From an uncultured Bacteroidales bacterium (GTDB lineage Bacteria > Bacteroidota > Bacteroidia > Bacteroidales > UBA3663): 13,784 bases of DNA. Each line of letters begins with the position of its first letter. Position 1 is the stretch's first letter. The notes beneath the pieces were generated by a model. It was given only the letters and a program-made list of their open reading frames with translations. It had not been told where the DNA came from and ran no database searches. Positions 1 through 6,071 of this stretch are shown one piece after another. The stretch covers positions 1 through 13,784 of the forward strand of contig CAJOOX010000119.1 of assembly GCA_905236195.1 (NCBI GenBank), read 5' to 3'. The translations under genes were made by a program, and so were the position numbers.

Positions 1-22
1 CAAAAATGACAAAGACCGAAGC

Positions 23-36
23 GGTTCAAGTGAACC
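23..36. repeat. Perfect 6-bp inverted repeat
   Basis: GGTTCA at 23-28 and TGAACC at 31-36 are exact reverse complements around a 2-base centre. The AT-rich surroundings and the nearby RHS scar make an operator or a mobile-element end possible, but the role cannot be decided from this edge. Confidence 0.35.
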
Positions 37-59
37 TAATTTATTTAATTTTTAAACTC

Positions 60-130
60 GTCCATTTTTAGTGGACACTAGTGTTTTGGTTGCTACAAAG
101 ATACAGTTTTTTTTACAGTTGTCCATTTTT
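60..130. repeat. Short direct repeat and hairpin in the RHS tail
   Basis: GTCCATTTTT occurs twice in direct orientation, at 60-69 and 121-130. The left copy is also the left arm of a hairpin, GTCCA (60-64) pairing with TGGAC (72-76) across a 7-base loop. The repeats lie where RHS similarity has already ended, in DNA much richer in AT than its surroundings. They may mark a recombination or insertion-element scar. No transposase is visible. Confidence 0.3.
96..103 (-). promoter_or_regulatory. Candidate outward-facing -7 box (TATCTTTG)
   Basis: Read on the minus strand, these bases are TATCTTTG, a full match to the Bacteroidetes -7 consensus TAnnTTTG. I see no good TTTG-type -33 element at the expected distance. 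If real, it would drive transcription leftward out of the window, past the inverted repeat at 23-36. Confidence 0.3.
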
Positions 131-401
131 TGTTTTGATTCATTATAGTATTTATTCGCACAGAATGCATACGGGCTGATATGATAATACTTTTCGCAGA
201 GCGGATCCACCGTGTGCCAGCGGAGCAGGGCGGCATCGTAGTGACGCGCACCGAAGTCATACCAATCCAAGGCGTGCATGCGGTCAAGCTCCTTGCCGCT
301 GTAGAGGTAAGGCTGCTGACTGAGGCCGGATGAGATACTCGTCATAATAGCTCCCGAGTCCCGGCGAAACGTTTGACACTTTTGCGAGGTCTGGACAGCT
401 A

Positions 402-436
402 AGGGGCATCCTGCAGATTGCTGCAGGACCTCCCCG
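402..436 (-). terminator. Stem-loop downstream of the FMN-binding gene
   Basis: TCCTGCAG at 409-416 pairs perfectly with CTGCAGGA at 421-428 around a 4-base ATTG loop. GGGG (403-406) and CCCC (432-435) can extend the stem after a small internal loop. It begins about 43 bases after the stop codon of the minus-strand FMN-binding gene, a sensible place for a transcript end. No T-tract follows on either strand, so a classical intrinsic terminator is not proven; an mRNA-stabilising hairpin is equally possible. The rest of the 361-478 gap shows no gene. Confidence 0.4.
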
Positions 437-478
437 CCCGCTACAGTTCAAGAAGCGGTCTTTGGCGGCTGCGCTGTC

Positions 479-1093
479 TTAAACAGGTAATTCCTCTCCG
501 GCCTGCTTCTTACGCCGGACGGCCCAGGCAACGACAATGAACAGGACGGCACCAATCGGATACAACCACCCGGAGCGGGTCTGACCGCCTGTACCCGAGA
601 CGAGACTGCCGAGATTCTGCTGCTGATAATAATTCAATGCCAGGCTGACATTTTCCCGGATGGCATTGCTCGAGAAGGTGGCCCCTGTCACAGCGTCAAC
701 CTGCAGAGCCTGTGCCTCTTTGACAGAGAGCCCGTTCCAGCTATCGAAAAAACCGGCAGCTGTGATTTTACGGATATAGCCGCGACTCTCGTGGTTGTTG
801 AGCAGTGTTATGCCCGTCACCTTGTCACCGACAATGGCGATTTCGACAGGAGTCACATCACGATAGCCCCGGATGTGCTGACCCAACCGGACAGAATTGA
901 CAAAAACCGTATCGCCCGAAATCCTGTAAATTTCCGTGCTGTCGGGATTAAGCAGGGGCTGAATCTCCAGCTGACGGGAATGGTGATGGAATCCTGAGTC
1001 CGGACGAGCAGACCTCTCCTGAGCTTCCACCGTGAAAAAAATAATGGCTATTAGCGCTGCGGCGGCAAGTGCTGTGAAGCGGTAGATTTTCAT
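479..1093 (-). CDS. Membrane-anchored periplasmic FMN-binding domain protein
   Basis: The 204-residue product starts with a hydrophobic signal or anchor segment (residues 7-22) and ends with a membrane segment (about 177-192) followed by a basic RRKK stop-transfer sequence, so the middle should lie outside the cytoplasm. Residues about 70-158 resemble the FMN_bind domain of NqrC and RnfG. The key motif DAVTGATFSS (133-142) matches the site where FMN is attached through a phosphoester bond to threonine, so Thr139 is the predicted attachment residue. In the known families, ApbE performs this attachment. No ApbE, Nqr or Rnf gene is visible here. The gene begins 20 bases after the nitroreductase stop and is probably co-transcribed with it. 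The flavin is likely an electron carrier, but donor and acceptor are unknown. A histidine run (36-38) follows the signal region. The family call is good; the precise redox role is open. Confidence 0.82.
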   Translation of the reverse strand: MKIYRFTALAAAALIAIIFFTVEAQERSARPDSGFHHHSRQLEIQPLLNPDSTEIYRISGDTVFVNSVRLGQHIRGYRDVTPVEIAIVGDKVTGITLLNNHESRGYIRKITAAGFFDSWNGLSVKEAQALQVDAVTGATFSSNAIRENVSLALNYYQQQNLGSLVSGTGGQTRSGWLYPIGAVLFIVVAWAVRRKKQAGEELPV

Positions 1094-1113
1094 ATTATTG
1101 AAATTTTAATATT

Positions 1114-1644
1114 TCAGCTTTTAAGATTTAACCCTGATACCTTTTCCCACGACAGTTTTTCCAAGTCGTAGGGCTTACGCTCCTCGTCGGGATGACCGAG
1201 AGCAAGGACACAAAGAGTCTCGGTATCTTCAGGCAGACCGAGAATGCGGGCACAGTTGCGGGAAGCGGGTTGTCCGTTCTCGTCATCGCGCAGACGCATC
1301 TGAATCCACACACTGCCGAGACCGAGTTCCTGGGCCTGAAGCTGCATGATGATGGCAGAGATAGAGAGATCCTCAATCCAGGTATCTGAATCGGCGGGAT
1401 TGGCCGTGACGGCAATAGCAGCGGCAGCACCTGCAATGGGAAGGGCGCCCTGGGCCTTGGCCGTGGAGAGAGCCTTAAGCGTCTCGCGGTCTTCAATGAC
1501 AATGAATCGCCAGGGATTCTTGCGTTTGCCGGCAGGTGACATAAGTCCTGCCTCAAGGATAAGTTTCAACTGGGCTGCGTCAACGGGTTCTCCGGTGAAT
1601 TTGCGATAGGACCGGCGAAGTTGAACAAGTTTGTGGAAGTCCAT
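1114..1644 (-). CDS. Nitroreductase family flavoprotein
   Basis: This 176-residue protein has the features of small cytoplasmic FMN-dependent nitroreductases. The N-terminal RRSYRKF stretch (10-16) fits the phosphate-binding arginines of FMN. SPAGKRKNPWRFIVI (36-50) is the typical FMN and substrate region. IEDLSISAIIMQLQAQELGLGSVWI (about 90-114) is the family's central helix, and LALGHPDEERKP (147-158) its late GxP-type motif. Length is normal for the family. Such enzymes transfer hydride from NAD(P)H to nitro compounds, quinones or flavins; the natural substrate cannot be told from sequence. It is the first gene of a leftward unit with the FMN-binding protein 20 bases downstream, and a promoter lies about 44 bases ahead of its ATG. 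No signal peptide is seen. Confidence 0.88.
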   Translation of the reverse strand: MDFHKLVQLRRSYRKFTGEPVDAAQLKLILEAGLMSPAGKRKNPWRFIVIEDRETLKALSTAKAQGALPIAGAAAAIAVTANPADSDTWIEDLSISAIIMQLQAQELGLGSVWIQMRLRDDENGQPASRNCARILGLPEDTETLCVLALGHPDEERKPYDLEKLSWEKVSGLNLKS

Positions 1645-1687
1645 AAATTTATTCTGTTTTTGACATGATTGTGATGTTTTGTGGCTG

Positions 1688-1718
1688 CAAATATAGATAA
1701 AATTCGCGACTTGACAAA
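1688..1718 (-). promoter_or_regulatory. Bacteroidetes-type promoter for the nitroreductase/FMN-binding unit
   Basis: On the minus strand, TTTG (1718-1715) is followed after exactly 19 bases by TATATTTG (1695-1688). Both elements match the Bacteroidetes primary-sigma consensus (TTTG, 19-21 bases, TAnnTTTG). Transcription would begin near 1681 and give a leader of about 37 bases before the ATG at 1642-1644. It is divergent from the promoter of the large plus-strand operon. Confidence 0.7.
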
Positions 1719-1779
1719 ATATTTTGGTTAAAAATTGCTATATTCTTGTTCCGTGTGCCGCAATGTCAGAAATATTTAG

Positions 1780-1787
1780 TATCTTTG
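1780..1787 (+). promoter_or_regulatory. -7 box (TATCTTTG) for the envelope operon
   Basis: TATCTTTG is a full match to the Bacteroidetes -7 element and ends 27 bases before the ATG at 1815, a normal leader length. The upstream -33 element is weak; TGTG at 1754-1757 is the nearest partial match and its spacer is long (22 bases). The leader is A-rich. The box lies inside the long N-terminal extension that a TTG start at 1746 would give, which argues for the 1815 start. Confidence 0.55.
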
Positions 1788-1814
1788 CGCGGAATTTTAA
1801 ATAAGAAAAACAAA

Positions 1815-3788
1815 ATGAAACGTACATCAATGCTTGGCTTGCTGGCTCTCCTGACGGCAGCCAATCTGCAGGCAGCCGACAATGACCCCGTGGTGATGAC
1901 CATCGCGGGCAAGGATGTCAAAGCCTCAGAGTTTACATATTTCTACAACAAGAACGATCAGGAAGACCTGGCTGAAAAGAAAACATTCGACGAGTATATC
2001 GACCTGTTCATCAACTACAAACTGAAGGTGGCCGAGGCCGCTGCCCGCGGTGTGGATACCACCAAAGCCTTCCTTGATGAACTGGCAGGATACCGCAAAC
2101 AGCTGGCCGAACCCTACATGAAGGGCGAAGACTGGCAGGACTCGCTGGTGTTTGAATTCGTGGAACGCAACAAATACAAAGTTCACGCCCAGCACATCCT
2201 GCTGATGACAGACAAAAATGCGACCGCCGAACAGACGGCCCGTAAGAAAGCACGTATCTATGAGCTGAAGGCCGAGGCAGAAGCCGGTGCCGACTTCGAC
2301 AGTCTGGCCCGCGTCAACAGCGAGGAACCCGGTGCGGCACAGCGCGCCGGCGATCTTGGGTATTTCTCGGTCGGACAGATGGTCTATCCGTTTGAGACAG
2401 CGTGCTACGAAACGCCCGTGGGCGGTTACAGCGTCTGCCAGTCGCAGTATGGATTCCACCTGATTAAGGTGATTGACCGCGCTCCCAAAAGCGAACAGCG
2501 CCTGGTGGCCCACATCATGAAAGTCTTCCCCCGTCAGCGGAGTGTGGAGAATATGAACAATAGCAAAGCGCAAATCGACTCACTCTATGCCCTGTTGCAA
2601 GGCGGAGCCGACTTTGCAAAACTGGCCGCCGAGAACAGCGACGATTCATATACGGCTCCCAATGGAGGCCAGTATCCCTGGATCGACGATGCAGCCCGCT
2701 TCCCCCGGGAATGGCTGGACGCAGCCTTCAGCCTGAAGAACGAGGGGGATTTCTCGAAACCCATCCAGACCGATTTCGGCTGGCACATTCTGCAGGTGAA
2801 CGGCATCCGCAAGGAAGCACCCGTGACATCGCAGATGAGAGACGAACTCCGTCAGCAGCTGCCCAGCGACCCCGAGCGTGCCAAAACGGGCAAAGCCATG
2901 ATGCTGCGCCGCTGGAAAGCGGAGAACAGATTCCAGGAGAATGCCAAAGTCTATGAAGCCATTGTCAAGCTGAGTGCCGACACGACCCTCAGCCGCGAGG
3001 AATGGAACAAAAAGATGGGCAAGAACAAGAAGGTCCTCTTCACCATCGGAAACGAGAAATATAGCGCCAAGGACCTTGTCAACGAGACACCTGCCGACGT
3101 GGAGCCGCGCTGGATGGATATCCGCGAACTCGTAAGCGCATGGGAAGACAAGGCTGTCGAACAGTATCAGGAAGCCCACCTCGCAGAGAAATATCCTGAT
3201 TATGCACATCTCTATCAGGAATATCACGACGGCATCATGCTCTTCGACGTGGCCGGCAAGGAAGTGTGGGACAAAGCCGCACAGGACAGCGCCGGTCTCC
3301 ACAATTACTTCTTGAACCACCGGCATAAATACGATTGGGAGAAGCCCCGTTTCCGCGGCGCGTTCATCGAATGCGCCAACGACTCTGCCCTAGTGGCCAA
3401 GCTCAAGGATCTCTACGAACACAACGACTGGAAGACGGCCGCCAACCTCGTACGTCTGGAAGTGCTTTCCGACACGCTCCTCACGCCTGACCCGAAACAT
3501 CCCCGCTTCCATATTGTGAACGGACTCTACAGCATCGGCGACAATCAGGCCGTTGACATACAGCAATTGGGCCAGCATCCCGACATCATCCATGCGCCCA
3601 AACCCGACATGCCCGTTCAGATGACCTACGGCAAAGTTTTGGCCACAGGCCCCGATAGCGAAGACGATGTCCGCGCTCTGGTGATTGGCGATTACCAGAT
3701 GGAGCTCGAAGACAAATGGGTAGCCCAGCTGCGCGAAAAATATTCCTGGACCATCAATCAGCCCGAACTTGACAAACTTCGCAAATAA
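1815..3788 (+). CDS. Periplasmic peptidylprolyl isomerase with two parvulin domains (SurA/PpiD-like)
   Basis: The product (657 residues) should help fold proteins on their way to the outer membrane by isomerising X-Pro bonds. It begins with a clear signal peptide (about residues 1-20, ending LQA-A). An N-terminal chaperone-like segment follows, then two parvulin (rotamase) domains at about 123-222 and 230-330. The first has HAQHILL, a GDLGYFSVGQMV loop and YGFHLIKVID. The second has AHIMKV, NGGQYPWI and FGWHILQVNG. The C-terminal half (330-657) is charged, mostly helical-looking and of no family I recognise. I place the start at the ATG at 1815: the TTG at 1746 would bury the signal peptide behind 23 residues and lies upstream of the -7 box. 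It is the first gene of the operon and overlaps the next by 20 bases. No lipobox or membrane anchor is seen. The isomerase call is secure; the client proteins are inferred. Confidence 0.9.
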   Translation: MKRTSMLGLLALLTAANLQAADNDPVVMTIAGKDVKASEFTYFYNKNDQEDLAEKKTFDEYIDLFINYKLKVAEAAARGVDTTKAFLDELAGYRKQLAEPYMKGEDWQDSLVFEFVERNKYKVHAQHILLMTDKNATAEQTARKKARIYELKAEAEAGADFDSLARVNSEEPGAAQRAGDLGYFSVGQMVYPFETACYETPVGGYSVCQSQYGFHLIKVIDRAPKSEQRLVAHIMKVFPRQRSVENMNNSKAQIDSLYALLQGGADFAKLAAENSDDSYTAPNGGQYPWIDDAARFPREWLDAAFSLKNEGDFSKPIQTDFGWHILQVNGIRKEAPVTSQMRDELRQQLPSDPERAKTGKAMMLRRWKAENRFQENAKVYEAIVKLSADTTLSREEWNKKMGKNKKVLFTIGNEKYSAKDLVNETPADVEPRWMDIRELVSAWEDKAVEQYQEAHLAEKYPDYAHLYQEYHDGIMLFDVAGKEVWDKAAQDSAGLHNYFLNHRHKYDWEKPRFRGAFIECANDSALVAKLKDLYEHNDWKTAANLVRLEVLSDTLLTPDPKHPRFHIVNGLYSIGDNQAVDIQQLGQHPDIIHAPKPDMPVQMTYGKVLATGPDSEDDVRALVIGDYQMELEDKWVAQLREKYSWTINQPELDKLRK

Positions 3789-4629
3789 ACTCCTCCTTCC
3801 GGTTCTTCTGGGACTCGGGTGTCTGGCTGTGACTTCCTGCGACGGACTTTCCGACAGGAACGTGATAGCCAAGGTGGGCGACAACACGCTCACCCGGGTC
3901 GAAGTGGAGATGCAGATACCGTTGGGCAAAACCGGTGAAGACAGCCTTGCCTGTGCCCTGGAATATATTAACCGATGGGTTGAGAGACAGCTCTTCATGC
4001 AGCAGGGAATGAAGAACCTGCCCAATATAGAAGAACTCGAAGCACAGGTCAGCGACTACCGTTCCCGCCTCATCTCGCAGGCTTACGAGACACAAATCCT
4101 CTCGGAACGTGTCGGACAGGTGAGCGACAAAGAATGTGAAATGTTCTGGGAGAAACACCGACTGGAAATGCCCACCCGCATCCCGCTGGCAGAAGGCATC
4201 TCCCTCAAAATAGACAACCGCTCGGAGAATATCAAAACCGTCAGGTCCTGGCTCGACAACCTGTCCAAAAACGAGACCGAGGTAATGGGCGAACTGGAGG
4301 ATTACAGCCGGCAGCATGCGGCTGTTTACGACAACCAGTTCGAAAAATGGGTGCCGCTCCAGAAACTGACCGACCACATCCCGGCCAGTCTGACAAGGGG
4401 CAAAGACTTCCTGAAGCAGGGGGTCTATGAAATGAAGGACGCCGAGTTTGTCTATTTCCTGCTGATCCGCGATTTCGTGAAAGCTGGCAGTTCACAGCCG
4501 TACGATTACGCCAAGGAGTACATCCGCGAACTTCTCACGCAGGAACGCCGCCAGCAATTCCATCAGCATCTGCTGCAGTCGCTGCTGCGCGAAGGCAAAA
4601 AAGACGGCAGTGTGATAATCAACAACTAA
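3769..4629 (+). CDS. SurA-like lipoprotein, probable periplasmic chaperone without an isomerase domain
   Basis: This 286-residue protein carries a lipoprotein signal (KLLLPVLLGLG, then VTSC with lipidated Cys24). Its early mature part, VIAKVGDNTLTRVEVEMQIP, resembles the start of SurA and other parvulin-family chaperones. I do not see a parvulin rotamase domain: the HxxHILL, GxLG and YGxHII signatures are missing, so a chaperone or accessory role is more likely than catalysis. The start is TTG at 3769. An in-frame stop lies at 3721-3723, there is no ATG or GTG between it and the signal peptide, and TTG gives a well-placed signal. The gene overlaps the previous one by 20 bases, suggesting coupled translation. 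It sits between two double-parvulin isomerases, which supports a shared role in outer-membrane protein maturation. Such proteins are often named peptidylprolyl isomerase by neighbourhood alone. Confidence 0.78.
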   Translation: MTNFANKLLLPVLLGLGCLAVTSCDGLSDRNVIAKVGDNTLTRVEVEMQIPLGKTGEDSLACALEYINRWVERQLFMQQGMKNLPNIEELEAQVSDYRSRLISQAYETQILSERVGQVSDKECEMFWEKHRLEMPTRIPLAEGISLKIDNRSENIKTVRSWLDNLSKNETEVMGELEDYSRQHAAVYDNQFEKWVPLQKLTDHIPASLTRGKDFLKQGVYEMKDAEFVYFLLIRDFVKAGSSQPYDYAKEYIRELLTQERRQQFHQHLLQSLLREGKKDGSVIINN

Positions 4630-4651
4630 AGAATTAAAAGTCGATAACTTG

Positions 4652-6034
4652 ATGAAACGTATATTTTCTGTATTTTTGAGTGTCATGGCTCTCTGGCCCG
4701 CCCAACAGGGCAATGCCCAGGAACAGGACAATGTGATTGACGAAATCATCTGGGTCGTGGGGGACGAAGCCATTCTTCGCTCCGAAGTAGAGAACGAGCG
4801 AAAGCGCATGCTCTATCAGGGCGAGAAGATTGAAGGCGACCCCTACACGGTCATTCCCGAGGAAATCGCCATCCAGAAGCTCTTTCTCAACCAGGCACAG
4901 CTCGACTCCATTGATGTTCCCTACGATCAGGTGGACGGAGCCGTGGAAAACCGTCTCAATATGTTCATCGCTCAGGTCGGTTCGAAAGAGAAACTTGAGG
5001 AGTACATGGACAAGTCGATTTCGGAAATCCGTCAGGAATGGCGCACACAGATGAGAAACCAGAGCATCGTGCAGCGCATGAGGGCCAAACTCACCGATGA
5101 CATACAGGCCACCCCCGGCGAGGTACGCAGTTTCTACGACAACCTGCCCTCCGACTCCATCCCTTACGTTCCCACGCAGGTGGAGGTTCAGATTATCACG
5201 ATGCAGCCGCGCGTAGCCCAAAGCACCATCGACAACATCAAGGCACGTCTGCGCGACTACACACAGCGCGTCACTTCGGGCGAATCGCAGTTCTCGACGC
5301 TCGCCATCCTCTACTCGGAGGACCCCGGCTCGGCAGCCAACGGCGGAGAACTCGGATTCAATACCCGCAACGCCTACGTGCCCGAATTTGCAACGGTAGC
5401 ATTCCAGCTCAAAGATCCTGCCAAGGTGTCGCGCATTGTTGAAACCGAATACGGTTTCCACATCATCCAGCTCATCGAACGTCGCGGCGACCGCGCCAAC
5501 TTCCGCCACATCCTCCTCTCGCCCAAGCCTACGGCCAAGGAGTTGAGGGACACCCGTCTGGCGATGGACACCATCCGTGCTAAAATCGACTCCAACCTGG
5601 TCACCTTCGAACAGGCCGCACGCATTGTGTCGTCAGACAAAGCCACCCGCAATTCAGGCGGTCTGATGACCACAACCTCCGAGGACGGCAGCAACACCGG
5701 ACGTATCGCCATGGACCAGTTGCCGCCCGAAGTGGCCCGTCAGGTGACAAACATGAAAGTGGGCGAAATATCGAAGCCTTTCCAGATGAAGGACAGCCGT
5801 AAGAATGTGGAGCAGGTGGCCATCATCAAACTCAAGAACCGCATCGAAGGCCACAAAGCCACCTTCACGGAAGACTATCAGGTGATACGCGACCTGTACC
5901 AGCAGCGCCAGACCGAGAAAATTCTCGACGACTTCATCCGGCAGAAACAGCGCGAAACCTACGTCCGCATCCGTCCGGGATGGGACAAAGGTGACTTCAA
6001 ATATCCGGGATGGGGCAAATCATCGGTCAAATAA
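4652..6034 (+). CDS. surA: SurA-like periplasmic peptidylprolyl isomerase
   Basis: The 460-residue product has SurA architecture: a signal peptide (1-22, ending GNA-Q), an N-terminal chaperone region (about 27-165, beginning NVIDEIIWVVGDEAILRSEV), a first parvulin domain (about 176-276, with EDPGSAANGGELGF and EYGFHIIQLIERR) and a second (about 282-396, with FRHILLSPKP and NSGGLM). A short C-terminal helix (about 400-436) would complete the chaperone module, as in SurA. Length is close to that of E. coli SurA. In that family the protein escorts unfolded outer-membrane barrels across the periplasm. I use the ATG at 4652; the TTG just before it only adds one residue. It follows the lipoprotein gene by 22 bases, and the OstA-like gene begins 37 bases after its stop. 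The pairing of surA with an LPS-transport gene recalls the lptD-surA arrangement of E. coli. Confidence 0.88.
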   Translation: MKRIFSVFLSVMALWPAQQGNAQEQDNVIDEIIWVVGDEAILRSEVENERKRMLYQGEKIEGDPYTVIPEEIAIQKLFLNQAQLDSIDVPYDQVDGAVENRLNMFIAQVGSKEKLEEYMDKSISEIRQEWRTQMRNQSIVQRMRAKLTDDIQATPGEVRSFYDNLPSDSIPYVPTQVEVQIITMQPRVAQSTIDNIKARLRDYTQRVTSGESQFSTLAILYSEDPGSAANGGELGFNTRNAYVPEFATVAFQLKDPAKVSRIVETEYGFHIIQLIERRGDRANFRHILLSPKPTAKELRDTRLAMDTIRAKIDSNLVTFEQAARIVSSDKATRNSGGLMTTTSEDGSNTGRIAMDQLPPEVARQVTNMKVGEISKPFQMKDSRKNVEQVAIIKLKNRIEGHKATFTEDYQVIRDLYQQRQTEKILDDFIRQKQRETYVRIRPGWDKGDFKYPGWGKSSVK

Positions 6035-6071
6035 ACGCTATCCCCCATCTCGAGACCTGTTACCGATTTCA

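Larger units (their letters stand above)
52..360 (-). pseudogene. RHS-repeat core fragment, broken at both ends
   Basis: The minus-strand reading from about 360 down to 153 contains the hallmark end of the Bacteroidales RHS core: QPYLYSGKELDRM, then LDWYDFGARHYDAALLRW, DPLCEKYY and SPYAFCAN. A whole RHS protein has well over a thousand residues, and this core normally continues into NPVxxxDPxG. Here the match stops after CAN (about base 153) and the frame runs through an AT-rich, low-complexity tail to a stop at 52-54. An ATG at 343-345 would give a 97-residue protein, but RHS-like sequence (DSGAIMTSISSG) continues upstream of it in the same frame, so that ATG is probably an internal methionine. 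The frame stays open to a stop at 448-450 without further RHS similarity. I read it as a leftover of a polymorphic-toxin or RHS locus removed by recombination, not a working gene. It could alternatively be an orphan RHS tip of the kind kept near intact RHS loci. Confidence 0.8.

Noticed and set aside
60..130. A CRISPR-like repeat
   Set aside because: Only two copies of 10 bases with no regular spacing or further units.
343..345. ATG as a true start of a 97-residue RHS-like protein
   Set aside because: RHS similarity continues upstream of it in frame, so it is most likely an internal methionine of a broken gene.
1128..1556. Second minus-strand frame inside the nitroreductase
   Set aside because: Arginine/proline/serine-rich out-of-frame translation; the other frame shows the nitroreductase motifs.
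1746..1814. TTG-started extension of the first isomerase
   Set aside because: It covers the -7 promoter box and would push the signal peptide 23 residues inward.
4634..5509. 291-codon minus-strand open frame opposite the SurA-like gene
   Set aside because: Same kind of antisense shadow; the plus-strand frame has clear parvulin motifs.
5991..6071. Extension of the OstA-like protein overlapping surA
   Set aside because: Polar and basic residues would precede the signal peptide; the ATG at 6072 gives a normal one.
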